A stretch of DNA of 64,000 bases, taken from contig CAJFCJ010000005.1 of assembly GCA_904063045.1 (NCBI GenBank), positions 2,474,165-2,538,164 of the forward strand, in the 5' to 3' direction. Below, in pieces: positions 11,915-23,647 of this stretch (positions within the stretch are counted from its first letter, which is position 1; every line of letters begins with the position of its first letter). The notes beneath the pieces are model-generated. The model did no database searches and was not told the origin of the DNA. It worked only from the letters and a program-made list of their open reading frames with translations. The translations under genes and the position numbers were made by a program. The stretch is from Dimorphilus gyrociliatus. Its lineage: Eukaryota > Annelida > Polychaeta > Dinophilidae.

Positions 11915-13228
11915 TTACCCTTTGTTTGCGTTAATTAATGATTTTAATTTATAATTTTTCAAATTAATTTCTTTTATATTTGCTGGATGAAACAATACAA
12001 ATGTAACAGATTCATGACAAAATGGTCTATATCCTAAAGCAATAAAATCACCGAATAAATCTTCTTGTAAAAAAATAGCAACCTTTAATGATTTTTCATC
12101 AATTGAGTAGATATTTTTAGAATCAAATAAGAGTTTTTCACCGTTTTTAAGAATATTATCCAATAAATTATCAATAGTTGGATTCTTTATTTTGGTTTCT
12201 ATTCGTATCTGTGATAAAGAATTAACAACATTTCGATACACTCGTTGATCTTCACCTACAGAGAAGGCTTTATTGCTTGAAAAGATTATGTCAACCATTG
12301 GATTTCGATTTACACATTCATCTCCGCAATAGATCTTGAAATTTGCTAAGAAAATAGGTGAATTATCATTTCGTCTAACGCATCCATAGGAGTGATTGTA
12401 ATTAGCTGTTTTAGATTGAAATAAATGAATACAATTCATTAGCAATAATTATTGGATTATTAACACACCTATGCTGTAAATGTTGTCGATATTTTGATCA
12501 AAGTTCTTAATATCTATACAATCATTCGAAAGGTAATATATATCTTTTGAAATTTCAATATCAATTATTGAAAGCATTTTTATACGATCATTAATAATTT
12601 CTCCGGTTTCTATATTCATACAAAATATAAAATCCTTATCTGATACAGTAGAATCAGATATCATATACTGTTCTTTATACATACTAGCCAAATGCGTATT
12701 CCTATAGGAAGCTGAATAAAATGCATATATTCCAGAATCGAAAGATTTCACTTTCACTAAAGGATATTCGAATTTCACTTTTCTATCCAATTTCGTGAGA
12801 ACAGATCCAATAGCTAACCTATTATTTATATCTGATTTAACAAAGAAAATTTGATCTGTTAATGTATTTTCAAGTAAATTCAGGAAATCGTCCTTTATTA
12901 ATTTCAAATTTGACTTAAGAATAGAGGAAATATCACCACTTTCCACTGATGGAAAATTTTCAAGTACTGAACTATCTTTTAATATTTTCGACAGTTTTGA
13001 TTGACGTTTAGAGTAGAAAACCTCAATTTCATTTTTCAGCATATGTTCTCGTTCTACAATTGAAGATAATAAAGTTGTACTCTCATTTTCAATTCTAGAG
13101 ATTTCATTATTCTTCTCAATTTCTATTTCTTTCATTTCGTCTTTTATAAATTTCTTGAATTTTTCACAAAATTGCTCATCATCAGAACAAATGCTTGGTC
13201 TCTTTCTCTTTAAATTGACCTTTTTCAT
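11915..13228 (-). CDS. RING-less coiled-coil/propeller-like paralogue (two exons)
   Basis: Exons 13228..12469 and 12405..11915 (63-bp intron, phase 1) give 416 residues. The N-terminus is basic (KKVNLKRKRP), possibly a nuclear signal. The coil carries EVFYSKRQSKLSK near residue 71, then the family blocks LAIGSVL, FDSGIYAFYSA and IETGEI follow. The intron position and phase equal those of the gene at 9507, and the second exon begins with the matching SPIFLANFKIY segment. No RING cysteines are present. It converges on the truncated copy at 11051. Likely a scaffold or regulatory partner of the RING paralogues, by inference. Confidence 0.75.
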
Positions 13229-14114
13229 TATTTGATTTTTTTGAGATTGTTGTAAAAGTTCTAGAAAGTAAATAATAAATTAATATTTGGAGAATAAAAT
13301 CAATACTAAAACTTTCCCTAACATGTAATCAGACTTATCTTTTTTTTAATAATCCCAAATGGTAATGCATTAGAAATTATTACAAATTTATATATTACCT
13401 TATAACTCAAAAATTAATCAGATATTAGGTTCTGTAAAACTGTAACTATTTGAACAAATGCCTCGTGAAATAGGTAATTTTCATTCATGAGCGAAAATAA
13501 AGTGATTAGGTAAGTTTACCATAAAAAATATCCCCGCCCAACTCAACCTCAATTCGGAAAAAAAAACATAGCATACTCCATTTAGGTTGCACAAAGTCAG
13601 AAATTTGCTAATAGCTAATTAGTTTTTTTTGTAAGATTCCTCTCTATTTTTATTTATGTTAAGTGATTCATTAATCCATTTAATTAGTATTCAATATAAA
13701 AATAACTCTCATTAACTTTGAACGCCTATTGACATTTATTTTGAATGTTTGTTTTCATTTGTGAAAGAATTTTCAAACAAACTGAAAAAACTAATTTTAA
13801 AAGCTTTTCAATAAGTTTCAATGAAATAATGAACAATTAATAATATTTCAAACTTATTAATCAGTGGAAGAGAGCTTTTCTTTTGAATTTATCCGTAATT
13901 GGTTCAATCCTACTAATTTCATTTCCAATAAAAATAACTTATAAGGTTTGTAAAGTTATGGAAAACTGATATTTTTCCATTTACTATTTTTACTCCAAAA
14001 AAAAAATTTCATCTTTTAATATCGTCTTTTTTTTTTATTAGTATAATTTTAATTATCGCTCAGTCGTAATATTCTATTAACGCTGAGAATTTCTTGCTTT
14101 AAATTTTTGTTAAA
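13229..14114. other. Intergenic, AT-rich, divergent promoter region
   Basis: No convincing gene. The stretch separates two divergently transcribed genes and should hold both promoters. Several poly-A/poly-T runs (for example 13997-14006 and 14028-14036) are visible. Confidence 0.4.
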
Positions 14115-15265
14115 ATGGCAAATAATAAGGAATCATTAAATAATAGTGAGTTATAGGGTTTTTGGCTGAAATATTCATTCTAATATTTTTGTTTGAAAAG
14201 ATATTTATGATATTATTCGAAACACGTGGCTAATTAATTCTTTTCTTTACTTTAGATTTGGATCGTAGTTTCGTGAACGGAACTGTATCTAATAATACTC
14301 CGCTTCTAGATGAAATCTTTGAGCTAAGAAATATCATTGACATTTGGAAAACAAGATTTATGGGTTTGGAAGATGTGGCAATTGAAATGAGAAATAAAAT
14401 TGATGAATTATACGCCGAGTTGGATGAAACAAGATTGATGCTGATAGATAAAGATACTGAACTTGGAGAGAGTCAAAGGCATAAATGTTATTTAAAGATG
14501 AATTTGATTAATGTATTGGATATGCTTCGCAATGCATATTCAGCATCACTCCAAAAGCAGAATTCTCTTCCTTCAGTATACATAAATGGCTTATATGAGT
14601 ATAGAAATGGCACATGGTTTCGTTTAATACCTAGAAGTTTTTCAGAAGCTTCGCTTACCGATTCTAATTATTCTAATGACTCTACCGATCAAGATTTTGA
14701 TGATACCGACGATGAAGAGAGCGAAGATGGTGAAGATAGTGATGTTATCGAAGATAGTGCTGCTACTGAAGATGATAGTGAAACCGATGATGATAGCGAA
14801 GATGATGATTCAGATAACAAAGACAAAATTATTGCAGTTCGAAAGAAGGAACCCACTTCAAAGTGTTCAAATTCGAATCAAGGAAGTTTTAATAATACAC
14901 TTCCCCAGAAGATAGCTGTTAAAACACAAGCTTCAGATGTAGTTAATGATTATGATAATATTGAAAACTGCTCAAAAGAAAATCATAAATTTGGAAATGT
15001 ATTGGTATCTCCTGGAATAAAACATCAATTGGAATCTTCTGAAGAAAAAGAGACTTATCGCTTGCCATCAAATTCGGCTAGCCCATTTACTAGAAAGAGA
15101 GCTAACCAGGGCGAAAACCAAACCAGCGTCTCTAGCGATCAAAAGAAAAGACGAAGATCAACTTCCGAAGTAGGACCTCCTCAGGTAAGATATATGACTC
15201 GTAAAAGTTCTAAGGAAAAGGGTACTCGATTTTCACAATCGAAAGTTACACCTGGAAAACCGTAA
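14115..15265 (+). CDS. Coiled-coil protein with acidic central tract and basic C-terminus
   Basis: A short first exon (14115..14145, MANNKESLNN) with a GTGAGT donor joins in phase 1 to 14256..15265, giving 346 residues. The N-terminal 95 residues are a predicted coiled coil (LRNIIDIWKTRFMGLEDV, then EMRNKIDELYAELDETRLML). Residues about 145-200 are almost entirely Asp/Glu/Ser. The C-terminus is Ser/Lys/Arg-rich with a likely nuclear localisation signal, KKRRRS. The acidic plus basic layout suggests a nuclear or chromatin-associated protein, possibly a histone-binding or phospho-regulated factor, but I do not recognise the family. The 79-residue frame in the acidic tract is a shadow. Confidence 0.7.
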
Positions 15266-15699
15266 ACGTCTTAAATAAGGAAAGAAAGTTGCAAAATTGC
15301 TTTTTTAACTTTCTTGTTTTGTTAACTGAACAAAATACTTTTTGTATTTTGTCGATATTTAAATATTTTTGTACTTTGTGACGTATTTGTTCATATGCTT
15401 ACTTAGTTTTCAATAGCTCTTTGGTTATTTTATTTGGTTATAAAGAAATAAATACATAATTGAAGACGCTTAAAGCCCTTAAATAACTGATACATTATTT
15501 TTTTCAACGTAAAAATGGAAGCAACGCCTTCCCAGAAAATTAACATACAATAGAATAAAGAATGATAATAAATAAGTGAACGTTTAATAATCACTTGAAT
15601 ATGAATTATGAATGAATTTTCATAGTATATATAATGTATATCTATCTATATACTGTGTAGAGAAAAGCTAATCATAAAGATCAGAGAGAATTCGTTGAA
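15266..15699. other. Intergenic, promoter side of the secreted protein gene
   Basis: No gene seen. A TATA-like element lies near the right end. Confidence 0.4.
15626..15634 (+). promoter_or_regulatory. TATA-box-like motif
   Basis: TATATATAA lies about 65 bp before the ATG at 15700. The DNA around it is AT-rich and (TA) runs are common in this window, so this is only suggestive. Confidence 0.25.
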
Positions 15700-16773
15700 A
15701 TGTTTAGCTTGCTTATTTCTCTTCTAATCATTAATCCTATTAAAGGAAATGATGACAATTGTAATATATTAAATCCAGTCTACTATGGTAATTCTGACAT
15801 TGATCAAAATAATTGTACCACCTACATTGGTTGTTGGGATACCGTTAAAAATAGCTGCTATTATGGAAAAGATTACGTTTCCGGATTCGTTCGTGCCAGG
15901 GGATATTATAAACAATCTGAACCTAGCACAAATACAGTCTACTTTGAAAGTTCCCCTTCAACTATTGAACAGTGTAAATCAAAGTGTTTTGAATATTGGC
16001 TATGTAACTGCTTTACATATTCTAAAATACACAAGCTATGTAAGGTTTTTAAAGACAATTGTCTTACCGTTGAAACTCAACATACTGACTATAGAACGTA
16101 TAATAGAGTGGCGTTTGCTAATTATACATGCTATCATTCTCATTGTGAATCTAGTGGATCGGATTTAAAATTGAACATGGATATGCGCGAATGCGTTAGG
16201 CAGGCGGACGCAGATACTACTAGAGAGTACGGAGAATTCAGTATGGCAGTAAAACAAGAACTGAGTGAAGCTTGCACTGTAAGAGATGGATTATGTAGTG
16301 TTTACGATCCAATAAATAAAATTTTGCCCTATAAGTATGTTTGTATGAAAGGAGCAATTACAAACTCTATTTATAATCCTAAGAATCCGATTCTACAACA
16401 ATTTACTTGGGACTTAAGTAGCTGTTTCAATATTTCGTTAGAAAAGCCCTTTAGTATAAGACATGCATGGCCAACTGTGGGAACAGCTCAACAGACTTTT
16501 GATGTAAAAATTATTGGTAAAAATTTACAATGTTGTCTGCGTAACAAGAATATAGAAGAATCTTCAGGCGTTATAGGTCTAGTATTGGCAGAATTCCAAT
16601 CAGATCCAACTTTTAATACAGTTTATAAAACTTGCACCTATATTAATGGCGATGATCAGAATTTTTGTTCTTATAGATGTTCTTGCGACGAAGGCTATTG
16701 TGAAGCTGTCTATATAAAAGCATTTGCCAAAGATGATGAAAATATGTCTATATGTAATTATGAAATACTCTAA
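15700..16773 (+). CDS. Secreted Cys-rich protein with PAN/apple-like domain
   Basis: Intronless 357-residue frame beginning with a clear signal peptide (MFSLLISLLIINPIKG). After YIGCWDT comes a PAN/apple-like block, residues about 40-135: STIEQCKSKCFEYWLCNCF followed by CKVFKDNC, the pattern of C...C..YC.CF cysteines seen in PAN and WSC-type modules. The remaining 220 residues contain about 18 more cysteines and N-glycosylation sites (NYTC, NISL) but match no domain I know. There is no transmembrane segment or GPI-like tail. Likely an extracellular binding protein; ligand unknown. Confidence 0.7.
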   Translation: MFSLLISLLIINPIKGNDDNCNILNPVYYGNSDIDQNNCTTYIGCWDTVKNSCYYGKDYVSGFVRARGYYKQSEPSTNTVYFESSPSTIEQCKSKCFEYWLCNCFTYSKIHKLCKVFKDNCLTVETQHTDYRTYNRVAFANYTCYHSHCESSGSDLKLNMDMRECVRQADADTTREYGEFSMAVKQELSEACTVRDGLCSVYDPINKILPYKYVCMKGAITNSIYNPKNPILQQFTWDLSSCFNISLEKPFSIRHAWPTVGTAQQTFDVKIIGKNLQCCLRNKNIEESSGVIGLVLAEFQSDPTFNTVYKTCTYINGDDQNFCSYRCSCDEGYCEAVYIKAFAKDDENMSICNYEIL

Positions 16774-17239
16774 AATTAAATTATGAATACACTATTAAAA
16801 TAAGAGAAAAGAAAAAAGTCGTTCTAAAACAATGAAAGAAAACGTAGGCGAAATTTCAATAGAACGAAATAAAAGTCGTAAAAGGCGCGTTGGCTAAAAT
16901 GATGAATATTTCAACTGTTGACTAGTAATGATTATTCATATACCTTTTACAAAAGTATTAACATAGTTCCTATTTTTCTTTTCCTTTGCAATTTATAATA
17001 AAGGAATTGGATGGTTTACAAAATAGGATTTTTATTACGATATCATTCAAAAATGCCATTATTTAATGTCAAAATGAAACTACAAATTAGGCAAAGAAAA
17101 TATCAATTGTATTGCTTTAAAGTATTTGACATTAGACATAAATTTTCTTTAGTTTTTAATATTGTACTTTTCCTACAAGTGCTTTATCGTTAGTTCTCTT
17201 AGTTTAATAGTAAAAAAATATTAGAGCAGGGAAGAAGTG
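16774..17239. other. Intergenic between convergent genes
   Basis: No supported gene. A 60-residue frame at 17011-17193 has no homologous look and poor context. Confidence 0.4.
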
Positions 17240-20200
17240 TTATATGTTGTAATATAGTAAGGAATAAGATAGTAGTATGATAACCAAAGGTGCTACTTCA
17301 ACGTTAATAGTATTACCATAATTACCACATTTTGGTCTTTTATAAGAAACTGATATTACGTTTGACAGTTTACTTGTATGACCAACATCATCAATAACTG
17401 TGAGTCCAACGAAAAAATTGTCTGAGCATTTCTCTATCATTTTCATTTCAAATTTCTCTTTTTCGCCTGATTCCTTCGGTACGAATGTCTCTATACCTTC
17501 AATTACCATCGTCGAATTAAACGACTTTCTTAGAGACTTTGACGTTGATGATTTTCGGAAATCATATTTTCTTGCTATATTTCGACATGTATTGTATATA
17601 AGATTGATAATTATAAAGATTTAACTTAACTGACCCAATCCAAAATTCCAGTCGTCACCTACAGCTGTCCATTCGAATAATATGAGATCCTTGTCCCAAT
17701 TTACACCAGTAAATTTTAGATCTTTAACTTTACTTGGTGGAAAATAGTCTACTTCACTTGTAAAGTTTACAACATCCAGAAAATTTCCAGCTGTTATCCT
17801 TTCAAATGGTTTTAAAAATGTTATCTTTGACGATGGCGGGGAGCAGCCATCAGATTGGTCACTTATTCCATCTGATTTTTCTGATGTAGAGAAGAAGGCC
17901 TTTGATTCATAATTAACGGCGATATATCTTGCAGTATATCTTCCATTGCCGGTAATATTGGAAAAGAATCCAGAATATATTCCATCATTAGCAAACACGT
18001 CGGCACCAATACCTTTATCATTCAATTGAATTTCTTCAACAAGAATACCGGTGAAGAATACTTGTGCTACAACTTTAGCGTTTTCTATTGCATAATCTCC
18101 AACCAATAACTTTGATTCGATCTTTACAGCTTCGGTATTTCTGCTAAAGTCGAAGGAAGTGGTTTTAAATTTTCCTGAGAAGGAAATTTGAGAACTTTGA
18201 CTATTAGTGTAGGATATTATATCAACGTTTATTCTAGTTTCAACACTTCCGGATTGACTTGACACGGTGTATGTCCATTTTCCTTCAGTAGCTGAAACTG
18301 TTATCTTTATAGTATTAGCTATGGAGTCAATTTTGGTAAAGTTTTTGATATTGATTTGATCTCCATTCGGCGATTTTAGCTCAATTTGAATATTATTAGG
18401 ATCAACCAGCGTAGCTATAATAAGGGAGAAGCTGACAGAATACTCATCAATCCAAAATTGGGTTGTCTGCTTCTGATTAGGTAAGATATGTACAACGTTC
18501 TTTGCAACTTGTGTTGCTATATCTTTCTGACTATTTGAATTTTTTCTTGAGCGAAGACCTTCTTGAATATTTCCAATGCTACGTAAAACTTCGGAAACTG
18601 ATTGTTCATTATTGGATACTGTTTGTGCAGTTGTAAAAAACGTTTGTCCACCTGTTGCATCTGCTATAGCCTTTAGAAAAGGAGTTGCATGTCTTGTTAA
18701 CATGATGCTGTAAACAGTGACGCCTGAATCGTAGGCAATTTCTTTCGCTCGTTGTAAGTCGTCATCGTCGGATTCTCCATCTGTCATGAGTATTAAAATA
18801 CCTCCCCGAGCAGCATCACGTAAAGTCTCTACTCCGCCTTTTACTCCATACATGATGGAAGTTCCACCAGAGGCATAATTAGGAACCTTCTCTAGGATTC
18901 CTGGTTTATTCGCACTTGTTACAGTTATTAAACTCTGTAAGACTCTGTGGCGATTATTAAATCGTACAATACCAATGCGATCACCAGGAACGACATAATC
19001 AGTTATGTACTCGATGCAGGCTGAATATACAATCTGTCGTAGGGGATTTACGCCCCCATCTGGTATTTTATCCATACTGCCTGAAACATCAAGAACCAGT
19101 ACAATATTTAGGGTGTCTGAAGTTTCTCGGTAAAAATGGAAATTTGGCCTCAAATTGATATTTCCTTGTTGAGCAATTGGTGGATTGTTGCCGTTTCTAA
19201 AATCATCCGATTCCCTCAAAACCTCCCAAGCACTTTTTCCATCACAGAAATAGTTTTGAGGTGTTGGAGCATCTGAATTATGTCTTTCATTTTCTGGAAT
19301 GTCTTCAGAATCATCACAAAATTTCGTAGCCTATTTTCATTAAAATTAGTGTGATACTTATACGATAAAGAGTAATACAAACCCCACTAAATGGATAATA
19401 CATCGCGCTTGCCGAATCATCTGCCTTTATCTTAAGTTTGCAGTTTTCTGGAACTTTTAGACATTTATCTGTCACTTGACACTCTTTGCCTTTACTATCA
19501 ATCGTTTCAACTAGAATACTCTTGCTACATCTGTTTTTCATATTTCATATTTAACTTTTTACACAATCACTATAGTTATTTAGTAATCGGTACCTGATTG
19601 CCTCAACTTTGTTTCCAGCATTAACATAATATGCCTCTGATTGATCGAAAGCATTTCCGAATTCATCTCGAAGACCATATAAAAGATGACCAAATAAATG
19701 AAGCATAAACGCTTGTGGTTTTCCAAAGGTACTTTTATCTCCTACTAGGAATTTGCGAGTAAAGTGTATGTATTCACCAGGTTCACCGCATTCTTCCAAA
19801 TTTAGCACGTATGGATTATGTCCGTATTGAGCATTGGGTTTTTCAGTCACAATAATGCTTTCTACAGGTATTTGATTAGTAACTTTCGTAGAACTAATCG
19901 ATGTCCAATTTTCTAGAATGAAAAGAAACAAGTATCATACAATCTGGATTAATGAAAAGTGTGATGAATATCACCTGGTATTATAATATTGACATTTTCA
20001 ATGTAGCCTCTTCTGTTAGTAGCTTTGAAGAGAGCTTCAGAGCTATTCGTTAATAGCCACTGTGAAAAATAAACGAACAGTTGTATTTGAAAATAAACCG
20101 TTATAAACTACTTTTTACTTTAAGGTTATCGATGACATTTTTAGCATCAGATTCATCAATATCTGATCTTATATGCACGGTAAGTCCTTCATACTTATTT

Positions 20201-20268
20201 TGCTTCAGAGGAACTTTTGCTTCGTAAATGAAGACGGCACAAAACAAAACGAAAAGTTTTACCAACAT
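17240..20268 (-). CDS. Calcium-activated chloride channel regulator (CLCA) family protein
   Basis: Six phase-consistent exons: 20268..20119, 20059..19975, 19912..19594, 19530..19383, 19330..17635, 17574..17240, giving 910 residues, the usual CLCA length. A signal peptide (MLVKLFVLFCAVFIYEA) precedes KYEGLTVHI, typical of the N-terminal CLCA domain. The metalloprotease-like segment reads HLFGHLLYGLRDEF where active family members have HExxH, so the catalytic Glu is Leu. The VWA domain is complete, with MIDAS motif DVSGSMD, GGTSI and TDGESD. It is followed by the beta-sandwich and the FNIII-like EWTAVGDDW block. A hydrophobic C-terminal tail (VAPLVIILLSYSLLYYN) suggests membrane or GPI anchoring. 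CLCA proteins are secreted or surface proteins that modulate Ca-activated chloride channels. An upstream in-frame ATG at 20310 is possible but breaks up the signal peptide. Confidence 0.85.
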
Positions 20269-21723
20269 TACTACCTTCTCTCCGAAGCAGTCAATGTCAA
20301 TAGATCTCATTCTTATAGCTTATCAAATGATTCATTCATTTTGTTGGATTTTCTTGAAGAAGAGATTTGCTTTTCCTATTATTCGGTTTACACTAAAAGC
20401 AAAATCATATTGTTGAAATCTAGATCTTTTATTGGAAAGAAAATGTTTGTTATGTTTTCTTATTTTCACTTTTTTAGTCATAAATTCTTTCTTTCGTATT
20501 GATTACATGAATAAGAAGGTTATATGCATAACGCAGAGGAGGTATAGCATTCCCTCAACTTTTTCAAAATTTTATGGATATGAATATCCATTCATGAGCT
20601 ATTCGTTTCGTAAATTACTCAAAATGGGTATAAAGCTTATAAAAATAAAGAAATATTTCATTTTAGAACATATTAGCATATAATATCTTCAAAATATTAC
20701 TACAAAGGCTCAATTCAAGTCTCATTGAACGATAATTAATCTTTTTACTTCCTATAACCAAAAAAGAATTTTTCATTACTACAATGTCTTTACAATCTGC
20801 TTTTTTGAAATCTTTCTAGGGTAAAAGGGAAGTTTTTTTCTACGACCATAATTCTTATTAACCAATAAAGTTCAACTTTTAACAGACGATATTATATTTT
20901 TCTAATACATTTAATATCTGTAATAACTCAGAAATCTTCTTACACGAACATTTTTCTTCATATTTTATTCAAATTAGTGTTTTAAACTCTGTGAAATCTT
21001 CAAATGGAAAGTATTTGGGCGACTTAATTTTCTCGTTTTCGAATAAATTCTTACCACTGTATTGACATTTTTGCTAATTACTTTTCTAGTAAGACTAGAA
21101 TTACTAGAATTCCCTTATACATATATATATATATATATATTATATTTTCACATCTAGAATAGGTGTTAATCAGTATTTTCTTTAAAATATACAGTTTATG
21201 ACCTATGACTCAGGAATACATTTTTCAATAGAGCCCCATAAGACGTATGAGGAAGTTATATACGAAATTATTCCTTTTGTACTATAAAAGCTTATTTTCT
21301 ATTGTAATTAAAAATTCTGTGAATACATAAATAGGCTGAATACTTTCTATAACAAAAATATAAAAATAACTGATTTTCTTTATTTTCTCTATACAAACTA
21401 AAAAGAACTGTAATGCAGTATAAACAATCAGCAATATTTTATTAAAAAGACAAATATTTCAGCATTTTTAAACGTCGTTTAAAGCGTCTTCATACACTCC
21501 TTACGTGTTATTCATAGTTGGGAGGAAACAGTGAATAAGCGGGAGGAAGTTCCGAGACATTCATTCTATGAAAAGATATTATACGTATTTTTTACTATAA
21601 TAAATAATAGAAATATGTATTCAATGACCTATTAGAAGGGTCGTTGGGGAAATGACCAGTAATATGTGGTTGGCAACTTTCGGTCACCCGTAGAGAAGAT
21701 TGGTTCTGTATTAAATAAATCAC
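20269..21723. other. Intergenic, AT-rich, with (TA)n near 21121-21141
   Basis: Short frames at 20432-20683 and nearby have no domain, signal or codon pattern to support them. A (TA)n tract at 21121-21141 is the only clear structure. Confidence 0.45.
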
Positions 21724-22642
21724 TTAAATAGATGAAATGTATTGAGTGGTACTTTGAAAAATAACTTGGAAAAGTAGGTAATATTCTCTCGGAGGTATTG
21801 AAGATATTTCGGATGGCGAAGGTAACGGTGGAGGGATAGATCTTCCAGCGATAATCCAAATTCCTTTCTCAAACGAGAAATCTTTGAAAACAAAGCAAAT
21901 AAATTGATTGATATGTAATCAATAAAAATAATAGTACCTATACGTCGAATCGATACAATTAAACTAGGAATAATAGATAATATTGCAAGACCAGATATAA
22001 ATTGAACAGGACCGAAATATTGACCTAATATCTTGCTGCATGGACAAAAAGAAACAGTTTTTAGACTCTTATTATTTAGTAATTATTAAAAAAATAACCA
22101 ACTCTTTTGGAGAGCAGAGTTTCCATCCTTTAACTTTGTTATTATATACTTTTATAATATAAACGCTTAATATAAAAGCGTAAATTGCGTTAAGTAATAT
22201 CAGTATTTTAAAGACAATTAAAAACTTTATATCACATTTCTTATGAGCCCGATCAGGTAGGCTAATAAAAGCGAATAAAATGTCCAGTATCAAACCGAAG
22301 AGAATAAGAGCAAATGCAATTGTTATCAGATATCTAAAAGAATAAAAGTTTATTCATAGTCCGAAAAGGAGGTTAGTAGTAGTTATTATTATTATATACT
22401 TACCCTTCAATATGATTTGCAGTTATTACACATAATATATCTTGATGAGATACATTTTTTGCAGTTGTTTCATCGATTCTATTCCATTTGTTAATAGAAT
22501 TACCATCTTTACGGTGATATCTATGAATTTTTTTAAAGTCTTCTCTATTAATTAACAAATGAGTTATTGGGCTGCTAACAAAACTAAAAACTAATATAGG
22601 TATAATCCAAAGAGATGAGACGCTTTTCCTAAGAGATTTCAT
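21724..22642 (-). CDS. Multi-pass membrane protein, paralogue of the PPxY-tail family (divergent tail)
   Basis: Exons 22642..22404, 22333..22103, 22035..21938 and 21881..21724 give 241 residues. Intron phases (2, 2, 1) and exon sizes match the two plus-strand relatives; exon 2 is 231 bp here and at 23.6 kb. TM segments lie near residues 11-30, 85-105, 120-145 and 165-190. The shared GWKLC motif precedes the second splice. The C-terminal tail has proline-rich IPPPLPSP and IPPREYY but no exact PPxY. A weak donor (GTTGGT) ends exon 2, and the last exon is uncertain. Divergent to the paralogue at 23648, with a tRNA-Leu between. Function unknown. Confidence 0.55.
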
Positions 22643-23254
22643 TTGAATTGGAGAGGAAAACCAGCTTTAGCAGCGCTATAGTCGCAGGAAAACATGTAAG
22701 AAAATCAATAATCAAGTAAAAAATGTAAATGATACTTCTACAAGAGTTACAGTTGTATTTTTAATTAAAGCAATTAAAATAAAGTTAAAGAATTAATTTA
22801 TTTGCTTGCCTCTTCCAAATAAATATTCTTTAAGGAATTCCGAAACGGATGGGAAGGTTAGGAGGTTCGATTTTAAGAAAAATCTTATAATTTACTTGTA
22901 TGTTGAGTTGTTCTTTCTTCCGATTCTCCTGTCTCTCTCTCTCTCTCTCGCTGTCGCTTTCTATCTATCTATCTTGTTTATATTAGGGATTCGAGGAATT
23001 TAATAATACTTCCCCAGAGGTAAACTCTTATTAAATATAGAATCTTTTTAATTAAAATATCATACTGTATAATATCCGTTTTAATTCAATAGATGGCAGT
23101 TCACTCTCTATATAGATTTCTCATCTAACAACTATTTAATCTCACTCTAATTCGTTAATTTATGCACTTTGTATATAAAGAACTGACATTTTATTAAAGA
23201 CATTAATTCTAGGTTAATAGATTGTTGCGTTAGAGAAAAAATAAGATGCAATAA
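22643..23254. other. Intergenic between divergent paralogues, with a short (CT)n tract
   Basis: Holds the probable 5' region of the minus-strand gene and a (CT)n-rich tract near 22931-22951. No gene is supported. Confidence 0.4.
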
Positions 23255-23362
23255 GGTAGCGTGGCCGAGCGGTCTAAGGCGCTGGTTTAAGGTCGATAAG
23301 AGATAAGAAAGATTAATACACCAGTCTCTTCGGAGGCGTGGGTTCGAATCCCACCGCTGCCA
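23255..23362 (+). tRNA. tRNA-Leu (anticodon AAG), with intron
   Basis: The acceptor arms GGTAGCG and CGCTGCC pair (with one G-T), followed by discriminator A. The D-arm GCCGAGCGG, a long variable arm and the T-arm GGTTCGAATCC are all present. The anticodon stem CTGGT/ACCAG encloses TTAAGG...C, so the anticodon AAG lies at 23289-23291. A 26-bp intron (23293-23318) sits one base 3' of the anticodon, the canonical position. The sequence is identical, intron included, to the copy at 28873. Confidence 0.95.
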
Positions 23363-23647
23363 TATTTTTTTCAAGAGAAATCTTTAACTTTTCACTCGAA
23401 ACATTCATTGAAAAGTGATTTAGAGAATGAAAACAAGTTATGCATGAGCGTATCTAGATAACGCAAAAAGAAATTTAGAGTAAGATGCCACTATTCAAAT
23501 GGAAGTTATTACAATTTTGAAATATTATCGTGAAACTGTGAATAATAAGCTTTAGTCTAGAGAGGCTATTGATTTTCCGGTTTGTTTTGCTATGAATTGA
23601 CAACGCTACTACGCATTTCATATTTCGTTTTCTAAACGTTAGAACGA

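Noticed and set aside
19551-19600. Apparent in-frame stops within the CLCA gene
   Set aside because: They fall in a 63-bp intron (19531-19593) with a GTACCG donor that restores the expected AIRCS join, so the gene is not broken there.
20173-20683. Overlapping plus-strand frames of 62-109 residues
   Set aside because: Mostly antisense to CLCA exon 1 and flank, AT-driven composition, no domain.
23147-23374. 75-residue minus-strand frame resembling a conserved protein
   Set aside because: It runs across the tRNA-Leu gene at 23255; the apparent conservation comes from the tRNA.
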